Origin: an uncultured Clostridia bacterium
GTDB lineage: Bacteria; Bacillota; Clostridia; Oscillospirales; JAAYOS01
Direction: 5' to 3'
Length of the DNA: 64,000 nt
Assembly: GCA_947593925.1 (NCBI GenBank)
Contig: CANQDU010000001.1
Span: 255,666-319,665 of the forward strand
The notes under the pieces are model-generated. The model saw nothing but the letters and a program-made list of their open reading frames with translations. It was not told where the DNA came from and did not search any database. How positions within the stretch are numbered: the first letter of the stretch is position 1; each line of letters opens with the position of its first letter. Of this stretch, positions 37,230-44,159 are shown piece by piece. The translations under genes were made by a program, and so were the position numbers.

Positions 37230-38326
37230 TGCGTCTCCCTCCACATTATCCTCGGCGCGTCGAACACGAGGCCGCACCGTTCAATTATGCGCGTCTTTTC
37301 AAAGTAAAGATTTTCGAGCGGTATCCACTCGTTCCTGAAGCGCTCGAGCTTGTCCTCGCCCTCGCGCTCGAGGATGCGCTTCTCCTGCTTTACCGGGTCT
37401 ATGGTGAGCATCACGCGGACGTCGTACATCTCCGCGAGCTCGGGGTGCAGGCTGTACGACCCCTCGACCACGGCGAGCCGTCCGACACGCTCGCGCCGCT
37501 CGGGCGCGACGCGCATCTCCGCGCAGTCAAACGGGCGGAAGACTATCTCCTCCGCGCCGCGCGAAAGCGGCGTCAGCACCTCCTCAAGGAAGCGCTCGCG
37601 GTCAAAGTTCCCACCCGGCTCGGCATACCTCTCCGGGGTGCGCTGTTCCGGGCGGAGGAAGTAGTCGTCGGTGTGGAACACCGCGCATCCGTAGACCTCC
37701 TTCAGCACGCCCGCGAGGGTGCTCTTTCCCGAGCCGCACATCCCGTCTATCGCGACGGCGACGCGGCGCTTCCCCGCCGCGAGAAGCGCGTCTATCGCGC
37801 GGAACAGCGGCAGGAACCGCACAAGCTCGCAGGACGCGACGCGGTACGCGGGTCGGTACGCCGCGTGGAAGCTCTCCGAGTGGCTTATCGCGGGATACCC
37901 CGCCTCGCGCCACTTTTCGATGTATCCCCGAGCCTCCGCCGCGCCGAACGGCGCTTCTCCCGTACCGGCGAGCGCCAGGAGCGCCGCGATCGCCGCCTCG
38001 AGCTCGGCGGTGCTTCCGCAGACCGTCCTGCTCGAAAGCGTAAAGAGCCCCGCAAGCGTCGCCGGCGATATTCCGGCGGCGTCGAGCGCGCGGAGGTGCA
38101 CCCGGCAGAACCGCTCGCCGAGCGGCTCCACGGGCTCCGTCCCCTCCTGCTCGACCGTCTCAAGCTCCGCCTTTATCCGTCCCGCCGCCAAAGCCCTGTC
38201 GCTTACGAAGTGCTCCGGCCCGAGCACGGCCTGCACGATGGCCTTGCACGCATCCTGCGGCGCGAATATGGGGTATCTCCGCCACTGATCCCTCAGCAGC
38301 TTCTCAAAGTCGGACAAACCTTCCAC
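37226..38326 (-). CDS. Uridine-kinase-like P-loop protein with N-terminal extension
   Basis: 366 aa. The C-terminal half (from about residue 185) is a uridine kinase/phosphoribulokinase fold: Walker A DGMCGSGKSTLA, FHTDDYFLRPEQRTPERYAEPGGNFD (substrate loop), VVEGSYSLHPEL, and a lid with REGEDKLERFRNEWIPLE. The first 180 residues are an alpha-helical extension (FLPLFRAIDALLAAGKRR links the two) not found in standard Udk. A nucleoside or sugar kinase is likely; the substrate is unknown. It overlaps DUF3842 by four bases. Confidence 0.8.
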   Translation of the reverse strand: MEGLSDFEKLLRDQWRRYPIFAPQDACKAIVQAVLGPEHFVSDRALAAGRIKAELETVEQEGTEPVEPLGERFCRVHLRALDAAGISPATLAGLFTLSSRTVCGSTAELEAAIAALLALAGTGEAPFGAAEARGYIEKWREAGYPAISHSESFHAAYRPAYRVASCELVRFLPLFRAIDALLAAGKRRVAVAIDGMCGSGKSTLAGVLKEVYGCAVFHTDDYFLRPEQRTPERYAEPGGNFDRERFLEEVLTPLSRGAEEIVFRPFDCAEMRVAPERRERVGRLAVVEGSYSLHPELAEMYDVRVMLTIDPVKQEKRILEREGEDKLERFRNEWIPLENLYFEKTRIIERCGLVFDAPRIMWRETQ

Positions 38327-38410
38327 CTCGTTTGGTATGCGGCGCGGGCATCCGTCCCGCGCCGGTCTTTCGGTTCATTTTACCACTTCGACCGGGCTCC
38401 ATGTCAAGAG

Positions 38411-39253
38411 CTATTCGCCGTAAATCGAGTCTATCATCGCGCGCATCTCCGCCTCGGAGATACTGCCGGATATGCTGCACTCGTACCGGCCGTTCACCCA
38501 CGCCGCCGAGCGGCGTCCCGCGCGCTCGACTATGCGGTGCTCTATACCGCCCGCCGTGTAGCTCTCCCCCTCCGTGACGGGGGCGGGGCACTCGGCGGCG
38601 TCCGGGAAGTAGCAGGTGACGAGCACCGTCAGGACCTCGGCGTCTCTGTTCTCGTACTTGGCGTAGAAGTTGACGCGGACGGCGTCCTGGCTGATGTTCA
38701 CCCAGTCGAGGCTGTACCCCTCGGGAATGTACGCCGGCGCGACGGGCTCGGTCATGTCGTAGGCGGCGAGCACCTCGCGGAGCGGCGGCTGAGCGGCGGA
38801 CTCGCCGTCCCAGCGGAACGCTCCGTAGGCGAGGCGGCTTATAGCCTCCCACGAGCCGTAACCCGCGGCCTCCGCCGTCACCGCGCCCGCTCCCACGAGC
38901 AGGAGCACGACGAGCAGCACGCTCGCGACGCGGCTCACCGCGCCGCTCCTCCAGCGTATCCTTCTGCCGCGCTTCGACGCGGGGACAGGCTCAGGCTCGG
39001 CGTCCTCTTCATCCGCGTAGAGCGAGCCGCTCTCGTATTCGGGCAGGTAGTCCCGCTCGAACCGCTGCCACAGCTCTGCGGCGGACGGCATGTCCTCCGC
39101 GCTCTCCGGCTCCCGCTCGGAAAGTATCCTGTTTATTTCGAGCAGTTCCTCGCCGGAGAGACCGTCCTCCGCATCGGAGCGGAAGTCCGCCCGGAGCAGC
39201 TCGTGCAGCCGCTCGGTGCTCATCTCTTCAAAGTTTTGTTTCCTGTCGGACAT
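38411..39253 (-). CDS. Putative anti-sigma factor with DUF4367-like domain
   Basis: 280 aa from the ATG at 39253, seven bases after GGAGG (an ATG at 39259 is too close). Residues 1-100 are cytoplasmic, acidic and helical. One transmembrane helix follows at about 107-130 (VASVLLVVLLLVGAGAVTAEAAGYG), then an outside domain with PAYIPEGYSLDWVNISQDAVRVNFY, the DUF4367-type pattern. It follows the ECF sigma gene by 67 bases, the usual layout for a membrane anti-sigma factor sensing an outside signal. Confidence 0.75.
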   Translation of the reverse strand: MSDRKQNFEEMSTERLHELLRADFRSDAEDGLSGEELLEINRILSEREPESAEDMPSAAELWQRFERDYLPEYESGSLYADEEDAEPEPVPASKRGRRIRWRSGAVSRVASVLLVVLLLVGAGAVTAEAAGYGSWEAISRLAYGAFRWDGESAAQPPLREVLAAYDMTEPVAPAYIPEGYSLDWVNISQDAVRVNFYAKYENRDAEVLTVLVTCYFPDAAECPAPVTEGESYTAGGIEHRIVERAGRRSAAWVNGRYECSISGSISEAEMRAMIDSIYGE

Positions 39254-39320
39254 GGACATTCCTCCTTCCGACTGTGTATGTCCGCACGTCCCGATTTCGG
39301 GACAGCTTTTTTTAAAATTT

Positions 39321-39797
39321 TCAGAAAAATTTTCGGAGACGCTTCCGCGCCCGCTGTATCCGCTTCGAGCAGGCCGACACTCCGATGCCGAGCTCCGCCG
39401 CCACCGACGCTATCGTCGCCCCCGGCTCGGAGAGGCGCTTCAGGAGCAGGTAGTCATCGTCGTCCTTCAGGTTTTCGTAGAGCAGGTCGGGGTCGCGTAT
39501 GTCCTGCGGCTCGGAATACGCCTTCTCCCCGAGCTGCATCCTTGCAAGGAACGCCGCCGACCGCGCGCGGCTCCGCACGATGTTTCGCGAGACGTTCTTG
39601 ACGGTGTTCATCATCCAGCCTTGCGGATTCGCGCTTGCCATCAGCACGTCCGCGCGGGAACACGCCACCCGAAAGGCGTCCTGAACCGCCTCCTCGGCAA
39701 GGTCTCTGTCGCCGAGGAGCCGCCGCGCGTAGCCGAGAAGCAGCTGCGCCGTCTCGATATACAGTTTTTCCACAAACGCCTTTTCTTCCGCGTTCAC
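39321..39797 (-). CDS. ECF-type RNA polymerase sigma factor
   Basis: 158 aa, probably starting at the GTG at 39797 six bases after GGAGGTG. Region 2 is at about residues 15-80 (ARRLLGDRDLAEEAVQDAFRVAC, then NPQGWMMNTVKNVSRNIV). Region 4 is at about 105-155 with HTH SVAAELGIGVSACSKRIQRARKRLRKFF. The unusual region-4 hinge EPGATIASVA differs from the common LP-E-R start. Paired with the downstream membrane protein as sigma/anti-sigma. Confidence 0.88.
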   Translation of the reverse strand: MNAEEKAFVEKLYIETAQLLLGYARRLLGDRDLAEEAVQDAFRVACSRADVLMASANPQGWMMNTVKNVSRNIVRSRARSAAFLARMQLGEKAYSEPQDIRDPDLLYENLKDDDDYLLLKRLSEPGATIASVAAELGIGVSACSKRIQRARKRLRKFF

Positions 39798-39846
39798 AGA
39801 ACACCTCCGCGCGGGCTCCGTCGGGTTTTGCCTTGTTGTATTAATC

Positions 39847-39906
39847 ATTATACAACATTTCGGGGCGCGGTTCAACATTGAAGCGGTGCGGGAGGCGTGC
39901 TATAAT
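39847..39906. promoter_or_regulatory. Divergent promoters of the sigma-factor and VOC genes
   Basis: Leftward: TTGAAC (39875-39870), 17 bp, TATAAT (39852-39847). Rightward: TTGAAG (39878-39883), 17 bp, TATAAT (39901-39906). The two -35 boxes are two bases apart, so the polymerases would compete. Confidence 0.7.
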
Positions 39907-39951
39907 GATAATAGATCCGGAAATCAAGAAACAAATCGGAGGGAAACAGAT

Positions 39952-40350
39952 ATGAAATGCTATCCGCAGGTGTATGTGATGAACAGCCTCGAGGCGGTAG
40001 AAACGTACTGCAAGGCTTTCGGCGCGGATGTGACGTTCGCGATAAAGAACCCCGCCGGGACCGCCTACGAGCACTGCGAGCTCTCGGTCGGCGGCGAGCC
40101 CATGCTTGCTGCGGCGGAGGCGGCGGAGCCCTACGCGAAGCCCTACGACGTGAGCGTTATCCATCGCTTGAAGTGGCAGACAATGACGTTCAATGCGTTT
40201 GAGCTCGGCAGTGAGGACGCGGTGAAAAACGCGCTCGCCGTACTGAGCGACGGCGGCGTAGTTCTCGAGCCCATATACTCGCTCCCGTGGAACAGCTGCT
40301 GCGCCACCGTCATCGACCGCTATGGCGTGTGCTGGTGGCTGGGGATATAA
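39952..40350 (+). CDS. VOC-superfamily (glyoxalase/PhnB-like) protein
   Basis: 132 aa from the ATG at 39952 after CGGAGGG. The PhnB-like pattern is visible: PQVYVMNSLEAVETYCKAFGADV at the start and VIDRYGVCWWLGI at the end. The usual metal ligands are poorly conserved, so it may bind small molecules without catalysis. Single-gene unit with a consensus-like promoter. Confidence 0.8.
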   Translation: MKCYPQVYVMNSLEAVETYCKAFGADVTFAIKNPAGTAYEHCELSVGGEPMLAAAEAAEPYAKPYDVSVIHRLKWQTMTFNAFELGSEDAVKNALAVLSDGGVVLEPIYSLPWNSCCATVIDRYGVCWWLGI

Positions 40351-40550
40351 GGGCAGTGAAGAAATGTTTCGCGTGCTCATTCAATTACCCACAAAGCAAA
40401 TATCTTCGCTATTGTTTTCAAAACAGCAAAAATTCTTGACGATTGTTGAGGAATAGGCTAATATAGAATCCATCTGCAAAAGATATAGAATTTGATGAGT
40501 CGGTTTACAAGGCGGCGCAAAGATATGCGCAATACCTTAGCAAATAAAAA

Positions 40551-40583
40551 TCTTCCCCCGGCGCTCGCAACGCCAGGGGAAGA
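40551..40583 (-). terminator. Second hairpin downstream of the small RNA
   Basis: Arms TCTTCCCC and GGGGAAGA with inner GGCG/CGCC, followed on the minus strand by ATTTTTATTT. It acts as a back-up terminator for the leftward RNA. A weak rightward promoter (TTGACG 40436, TAATAT 40459) also points into this region. Confidence 0.6.
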
Positions 40584-40587
40584 CAAT

Positions 40588-40691
40588 AAAAAAGGCGGCT
40601 GCATAGCCGCCCCCACCTGACCTGGCGTATTTAATAATACGCTTAATACAAAGTATCAGTTATCAGATGTGTACAGTGCATCTCTACCTGT
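40588..40691 (-). ncRNA. Small RNA unit directly downstream of the DUF3800 gene
   Basis: About 104 nt, leftward. Perfect promoter: TTGACA (40726-40721), 17 bp, TATAAT (40703-40698). It contains hairpins AGATG/CATCT and GCGTATT/AATACGC (40625-40642), then an intrinsic terminator GGCGGCT/AGCCGCC (40594-40611) with TTTTTT. The promoter -35 lies inside the last codons of the DUF3800 gene. Candidate structured RNA motifs near DUF3800 genes are known from comparative surveys; whether this is one of those classes needs a covariance search. Confidence 0.75.
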
Positions 40692-40697
40692 AACCTT

Positions 40698-40726
40698 ATT
40701 ATATGCTGACCTTACGGAAATGTCAA
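40698..40726 (-). promoter_or_regulatory. Perfect SigA promoter of the DUF3800-linked RNA
   Basis: TTGACA-17-TATAAT on the minus strand. The TTGACA doubles as the Leu-Thr codons three residues before the DUF3800 stop. Confidence 0.85.
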
Positions 40727-41407
40727 GAGCGTATGGTTGGAAATTTTCCGTAGAGACAAATCGTCGTCTCTATATGATGCTCTGATTCTGTTTGCAAGTA
40801 TATCGCTTGCTTGTATCAAATAGTTGTTCTTTGACTCACAATATTGTATATGAACGATAACCTTTTCGTTAAATACATGCGGATGGACTATTCCGTAATT
40901 AAAATTGACAATTCCGTACTTTAGTTCCTCAACAATAGAATCCTGTAAATTGTAATACCCATTTGTCGCCGTCAGCTGCTCATCAATGTAAATGAATATT
41001 TCCACATCTTCATTTGCATTTACAGCGCCCTTTGAAATTAAGTCTTCTATTTTCCTTTTTACGCAGAGTTTCAACACATAATCTTTATATCTGCAAATTG
41101 ACTTTTTGCTGTCAAGAATATAATCGTACACACGGCCTATGTTTACACAGGCTGAAACTGTTTCATATTCTCTCACTGAATTGAAAAGTGACCGTTTGTA
41201 CTTTTTTGGCAATCCGGCCGCTTTTATTTCCCCACTCAGATTTGTTGCACGTTTAATGTCTTTATTAGCGCGAATATATTTTCTTTTAGCCGAATTGCGT
41301 TCTTGTCTGCTGCAAAATGCAAACCCGGCATAGACAAAATATCCGCTTTCTTCGTTTCTATGTAAGACTCCCGAATCATCAAAGAAAAAGAAAAGTTGCT
41401 GTCCCAC
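40712..41407 (-). CDS. DUF3800 domain protein
   Basis: 231 aa, probably from the GTG at 41407 after AGGGTG; the frame is open to 41440 but that start lacks a ribosome site. The conserved acidic start FFFFDDSGV, the central IYIDEQLTATNGYYNL and the C-terminal CESKNNYLIQASDILANRI are hallmarks of DUF3800, a family with an RNase H-like pattern of acidic residues often found in accessory regions. Strongly AT-rich, so acquired. It has its own promoter (41545-41517) and overlaps the promoter of the small RNA that follows it. A nuclease-plus-RNA unit is plausible but unproven. Confidence 0.85.
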   Translation of the reverse strand: MGQQLFFFFDDSGVLHRNEESGYFVYAGFAFCSRQERNSAKRKYIRANKDIKRATNLSGEIKAAGLPKKYKRSLFNSVREYETVSACVNIGRVYDYILDSKKSICRYKDYVLKLCVKRKIEDLISKGAVNANEDVEIFIYIDEQLTATNGYYNLQDSIVEELKYGIVNFNYGIVHPHVFNEKVIVHIQYCESKNNYLIQASDILANRIRASYRDDDLSLRKISNHTLLTFP

Positions 41408-41516
41408 GTTTTCACACCCTATTATGTCTACTTCCAACAATAACCGTCTACAGCGCCGTCGATATCACAGACAATCAGAAGGCAACAAATAATCCTGCAT
41501 TAACCTACTGGTTTGT

Positions 41517-41545
41517 ATTATAATATAAAATAAGGGAAAAATCAA
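41517..41545 (-). promoter_or_regulatory. Promoter of the DUF3800 gene
   Basis: Leftward TTGATT (41545-41540), 17 bp, TATAAT (41522-41517), 110 bases before the GTG start. Confidence 0.7.
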
Positions 41546-41673
41546 TGCGTTATGTATAAAATTCAAGTCCACCTTATCGGACGGCGCGGAGCCCAAAACA
41601 AGTGCCGCGACAAGGGTGGTACAACTAAGGGATTTATGATCTCTGGAAAATTCGGCATAGTCGTGAAATGCGG

Positions 41674-42015
41674 CTATGCCGTTTTTTCTTGCCCTTTTGT
41701 GGGCAAATCGAACTCTCCGATGCAGTTCCACACGATGCGGATGCGCTGGACTTTGTAGCCTGCTACGCGCTCGGTCTGGTAGACGTAGACTTTCTCCACG
41801 AACTCGCGGATGATCTCGGCGCTCAGTTCTTGGATGTCCGTGTACTTCCGCACGATGGCAAGAAAGCTGTCCGCATTGGCGCTGCGTTCTTTCTCCGACA
41901 CGATCAGCGCTTTCAGTTCAGCCACGCGACTCTCCAGCGTGTGCTGTTCTTCCTCATAGCTGGCGCTCATCCGGCTGAACCGCTCGTCGGTGATCTTGCC
42001 CTCGATGTTGTCCTC
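41674..42015 (-). pseudogene. C-terminal fragment of a large serine recombinase (split gene)
   Basis: About 113 residues, beginning EDNIEGKITDERFSRMSASYEEEQ and ending WNCIGEFDLPTKGQEKTA, the coiled-coil and DUF4368-type end of TnpX-like large resolvases. The catalytic and zinc-ribbon parts are missing here. A stop codon lies immediately upstream in frame. The missing preceding part is at 62804-64000. Joining the two at the GA dinucleotides (42015-42014 and 62815-62814) gives the continuous reading LYEDNIEGK expected for the family. Confidence 0.85.
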
Positions 42016-42148
42016 AGATAACATTTGTCAAGGGAGAATTTCAAAAACACAAAATTTATAGCAAAACAGGCGGGGTGTGCCGTGCCAGAACGTCGCGATC
42101 TCCGCCTGATCTGTTTTTCTGCGTGTTTCCGTTTCCTGCTGCGGGAAA

Positions 42149-42955
42149 TCAGTCTGTTCTCTTTGCTACAACAACGAATCTGCCATATGAGGTGTGGTAG
42201 CTGCAAGTGGTGAGCGTGAGCAGCTGATCACCGCACTCCGCCGTAATGCCGGTGTCATATAGCTCCGCGTCGGAAATATAGCCTATATATTCAGCAAACA
42301 CCGTTTTCTCTGTCAGATCGGTATAATCGTAGTAGCGGACTACGTTTCCATCGTCCACTTTGTACGCCTGCGTGTAAAAGGCTGCCAGAACCTTGTATTC
42401 ACCCTCCTTGTCCAGAGTATCAAAATGTATGGTAGGATGCGCCTCCCAAAACTCTTCGTCGGCGTAGTCAAGGAGCGTGGCAAACATCGTTCCGTTCTTC
42501 ATATGATGGCCATAGACGATATAATTGCCGCAGCCGGGATAACAGTCCCCATCTAAGAACGGTACGCCGCTTGCGGAATATGTCCCGTCAAAGGCACGGT
42601 GAAGATAATATTCCGGGTCGTCTGGCGTGTGCATCACAGGATAATTCAGTTTTGTACCGTCAATGCTGACCCAGCCAAACAGGTCGTGGTTCTGCTCATA
42701 AAGCACATCGTACTTATGAAATTCCGGTGCATATTCTGCCAGGGGATCGGTGCTGCAGTCAGAATAAACCGACTGTGACTGTTCTTGTTGCTCTACCTGT
42801 GCTATCAATTCTTCAAATGCACTTGTATCCCGCCTTTCCCGAACAATCTGGGAAAACACCATATATGCAGAGATACAGAAAACAAAAAAGAAGCAGCAGC
42901 TTATTACTGCAATGGATTTTCGCCTTTTATTTTTCCTGCACGGGTTCATATTCAT
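42149..42955 (-). CDS. Class B sortase
   Basis: 268 aa from the ATG at 42955. A basic N-terminus (CRKNKRRK) and one transmembrane helix (IAVISCCFFFVFCISAYMVF) are followed by the sortase barrel. The catalytic His is in IVYGHHMKNGTMFATLLDY, the Cys in LLTLTTCSYHTSYGRFVVVAKR, and the Arg is in the same last strand. The YGHHMKNGTMF pattern is typical of class B. Sortases join surface proteins to peptidoglycan or to each other. It is the last gene of the adhesin operon, nine bases after the AP2 gene, so the giant adhesin is the likely substrate. Confidence 0.92.
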   Translation of the reverse strand: MNMNPCRKNKRRKSIAVISCCFFFVFCISAYMVFSQIVRERRDTSAFEELIAQVEQQEQSQSVYSDCSTDPLAEYAPEFHKYDVLYEQNHDLFGWVSIDGTKLNYPVMHTPDDPEYYLHRAFDGTYSASGVPFLDGDCYPGCGNYIVYGHHMKNGTMFATLLDYADEEFWEAHPTIHFDTLDKEGEYKVLAAFYTQAYKVDDGNVVRYYDYTDLTEKTVFAEYIGYISDAELYDTGITAECGDQLLTLTTCSYHTSYGRFVVVAKRTD

Positions 42956-42963
42956 ACACCCCG

Positions 42964-44097
42964 TCAAATTACGTTCGTCTGTATACAAAACTCGCCATTT
43001 GTCCGGATTACTTGGTAGAAAAACGGGTTTTCCTCTGCCCAGGCAGGATCGGCTTTTGCCTTTTCCTCGTATTGCTTAAAAGCGTTTATGTATCCCATAT
43101 GCAGGACTTCCTCCGCATCCAACTGCGCCTGTACCGCACGATCAAAGGAATCGTAATGACCGAGATTGTAATGCTTGCCCTGAAAAGTGATAGAGGCACG
43201 GTATTTGCCGTTTTTCATCTGAAAAAGGCCGCGAAAGCCGGATTTGTTCTTACCTGTTGTTGAACAGGATCTTTTGAGCATTTCAACACAGGTATCGTCC
43301 TGATAGTGCATATGGTCGTGCATCTTTTCGCTCTGCTCGCGGTTCCAGCAGCCACAGCTCTGTGTGAGCCCGCGCAGCAGGCTCTCCGTATTGACGTCCA
43401 GTTCCTTTCCGCAGTCGCACCGGCAGTGCCAGTAGCTGCTTTTCACGCGGTTCTCCATATTGACGTGGTACAGCGCAGTCAAGCGGCCGAACCGCTGCCC
43501 GGTCAGGTCATATTTATTATATGACGTGTCATATTTTTTGCAGCCGCAGCTTCGGGTTTTGCCGCTTTTCAGATGCAAAGCCCGCACAACCACTTCCCTG
43601 CCGCAGCTGCACCTGCGAAGCCAGCGCACTCTGCCGGCCTTATCGTTCTCAACGCGGCGCAGGACTGTAAGCTCGCCGAACTGCCGTCCGGTCAGATCCT
43701 CCGCATGGCTTTTGGAGGCGTACTGCTTCGGAACACAGCCGCAGCTCATGACATTGCCGCTCACAAGCTGACGGCGGGTGGCGAGCGTTTCGTCGCCGCA
43801 GTCGCATTTGCAGCGCCAGCGGATGACTCCCTCTCCCGTCCGAAGCCCGGAGTCACCTGTGACGGTCAGTTTTCCGAACCGCTGCCCTATGAGGTCTGCC
43901 GCCTTTGAGCGAGCGGGTCTCGGCACACATCCGCAGTTTTGTACCGTTCCGCTGACGAGCTCGCTCCGCACCGCCAGTATTTCTCCGCCGCAGTCGCAGC
44001 GGCACCGCCACAGAGCGCTGTTGCCCTTTCTAAGGCCGGAGTCTTCAATCACCGTCAGCATCCCGAAGCGCTGATTTATCAAACCCGTTTTTATCAT
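42964..44097 (-). CDS. Protein with four zinc-ribbon repeats and a C-terminal AP2-like domain
   Basis: 377 aa. Four tandem units of about 65 residues each start LIGQRFGxLTV and carry CRCDCGG/CKCDCGD/CSCGR/CRCDCGK followed by xSCGC, four cysteines per unit as in zinc ribbons. Residues about 275-345 (GKNKSGFRGLFQMKNGKYRASI, GKHYNLGHYDSFDRAVQAQ) resemble an AP2/ERF-type DNA-binding domain. Probably binds DNA. It lies between the adhesin and sortase genes, 62 bases after the adhesin stop. A regulator of the module is inference; such proteins also occur in phages and transposons. Confidence 0.8.
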   Translation of the reverse strand: MIKTGLINQRFGMLTVIEDSGLRKGNSALWRCRCDCGGEILAVRSELVSGTVQNCGCVPRPARSKAADLIGQRFGKLTVTGDSGLRTGEGVIRWRCKCDCGDETLATRRQLVSGNVMSCGCVPKQYASKSHAEDLTGRQFGELTVLRRVENDKAGRVRWLRRCSCGREVVVRALHLKSGKTRSCGCKKYDTSYNKYDLTGQRFGRLTALYHVNMENRVKSSYWHCRCDCGKELDVNTESLLRGLTQSCGCWNREQSEKMHDHMHYQDDTCVEMLKRSCSTTGKNKSGFRGLFQMKNGKYRASITFQGKHYNLGHYDSFDRAVQAQLDAEEVLHMGYINAFKQYEEKAKADPAWAEENPFFYQVIRTNGEFCIQTNVI

Positions 44098-44159
44098 ATG
44101 TATCTACCCTTTATGCAAGGCGGCGGACAGGATTCCCCATCCGCCGCCCTTTGCCGCGC

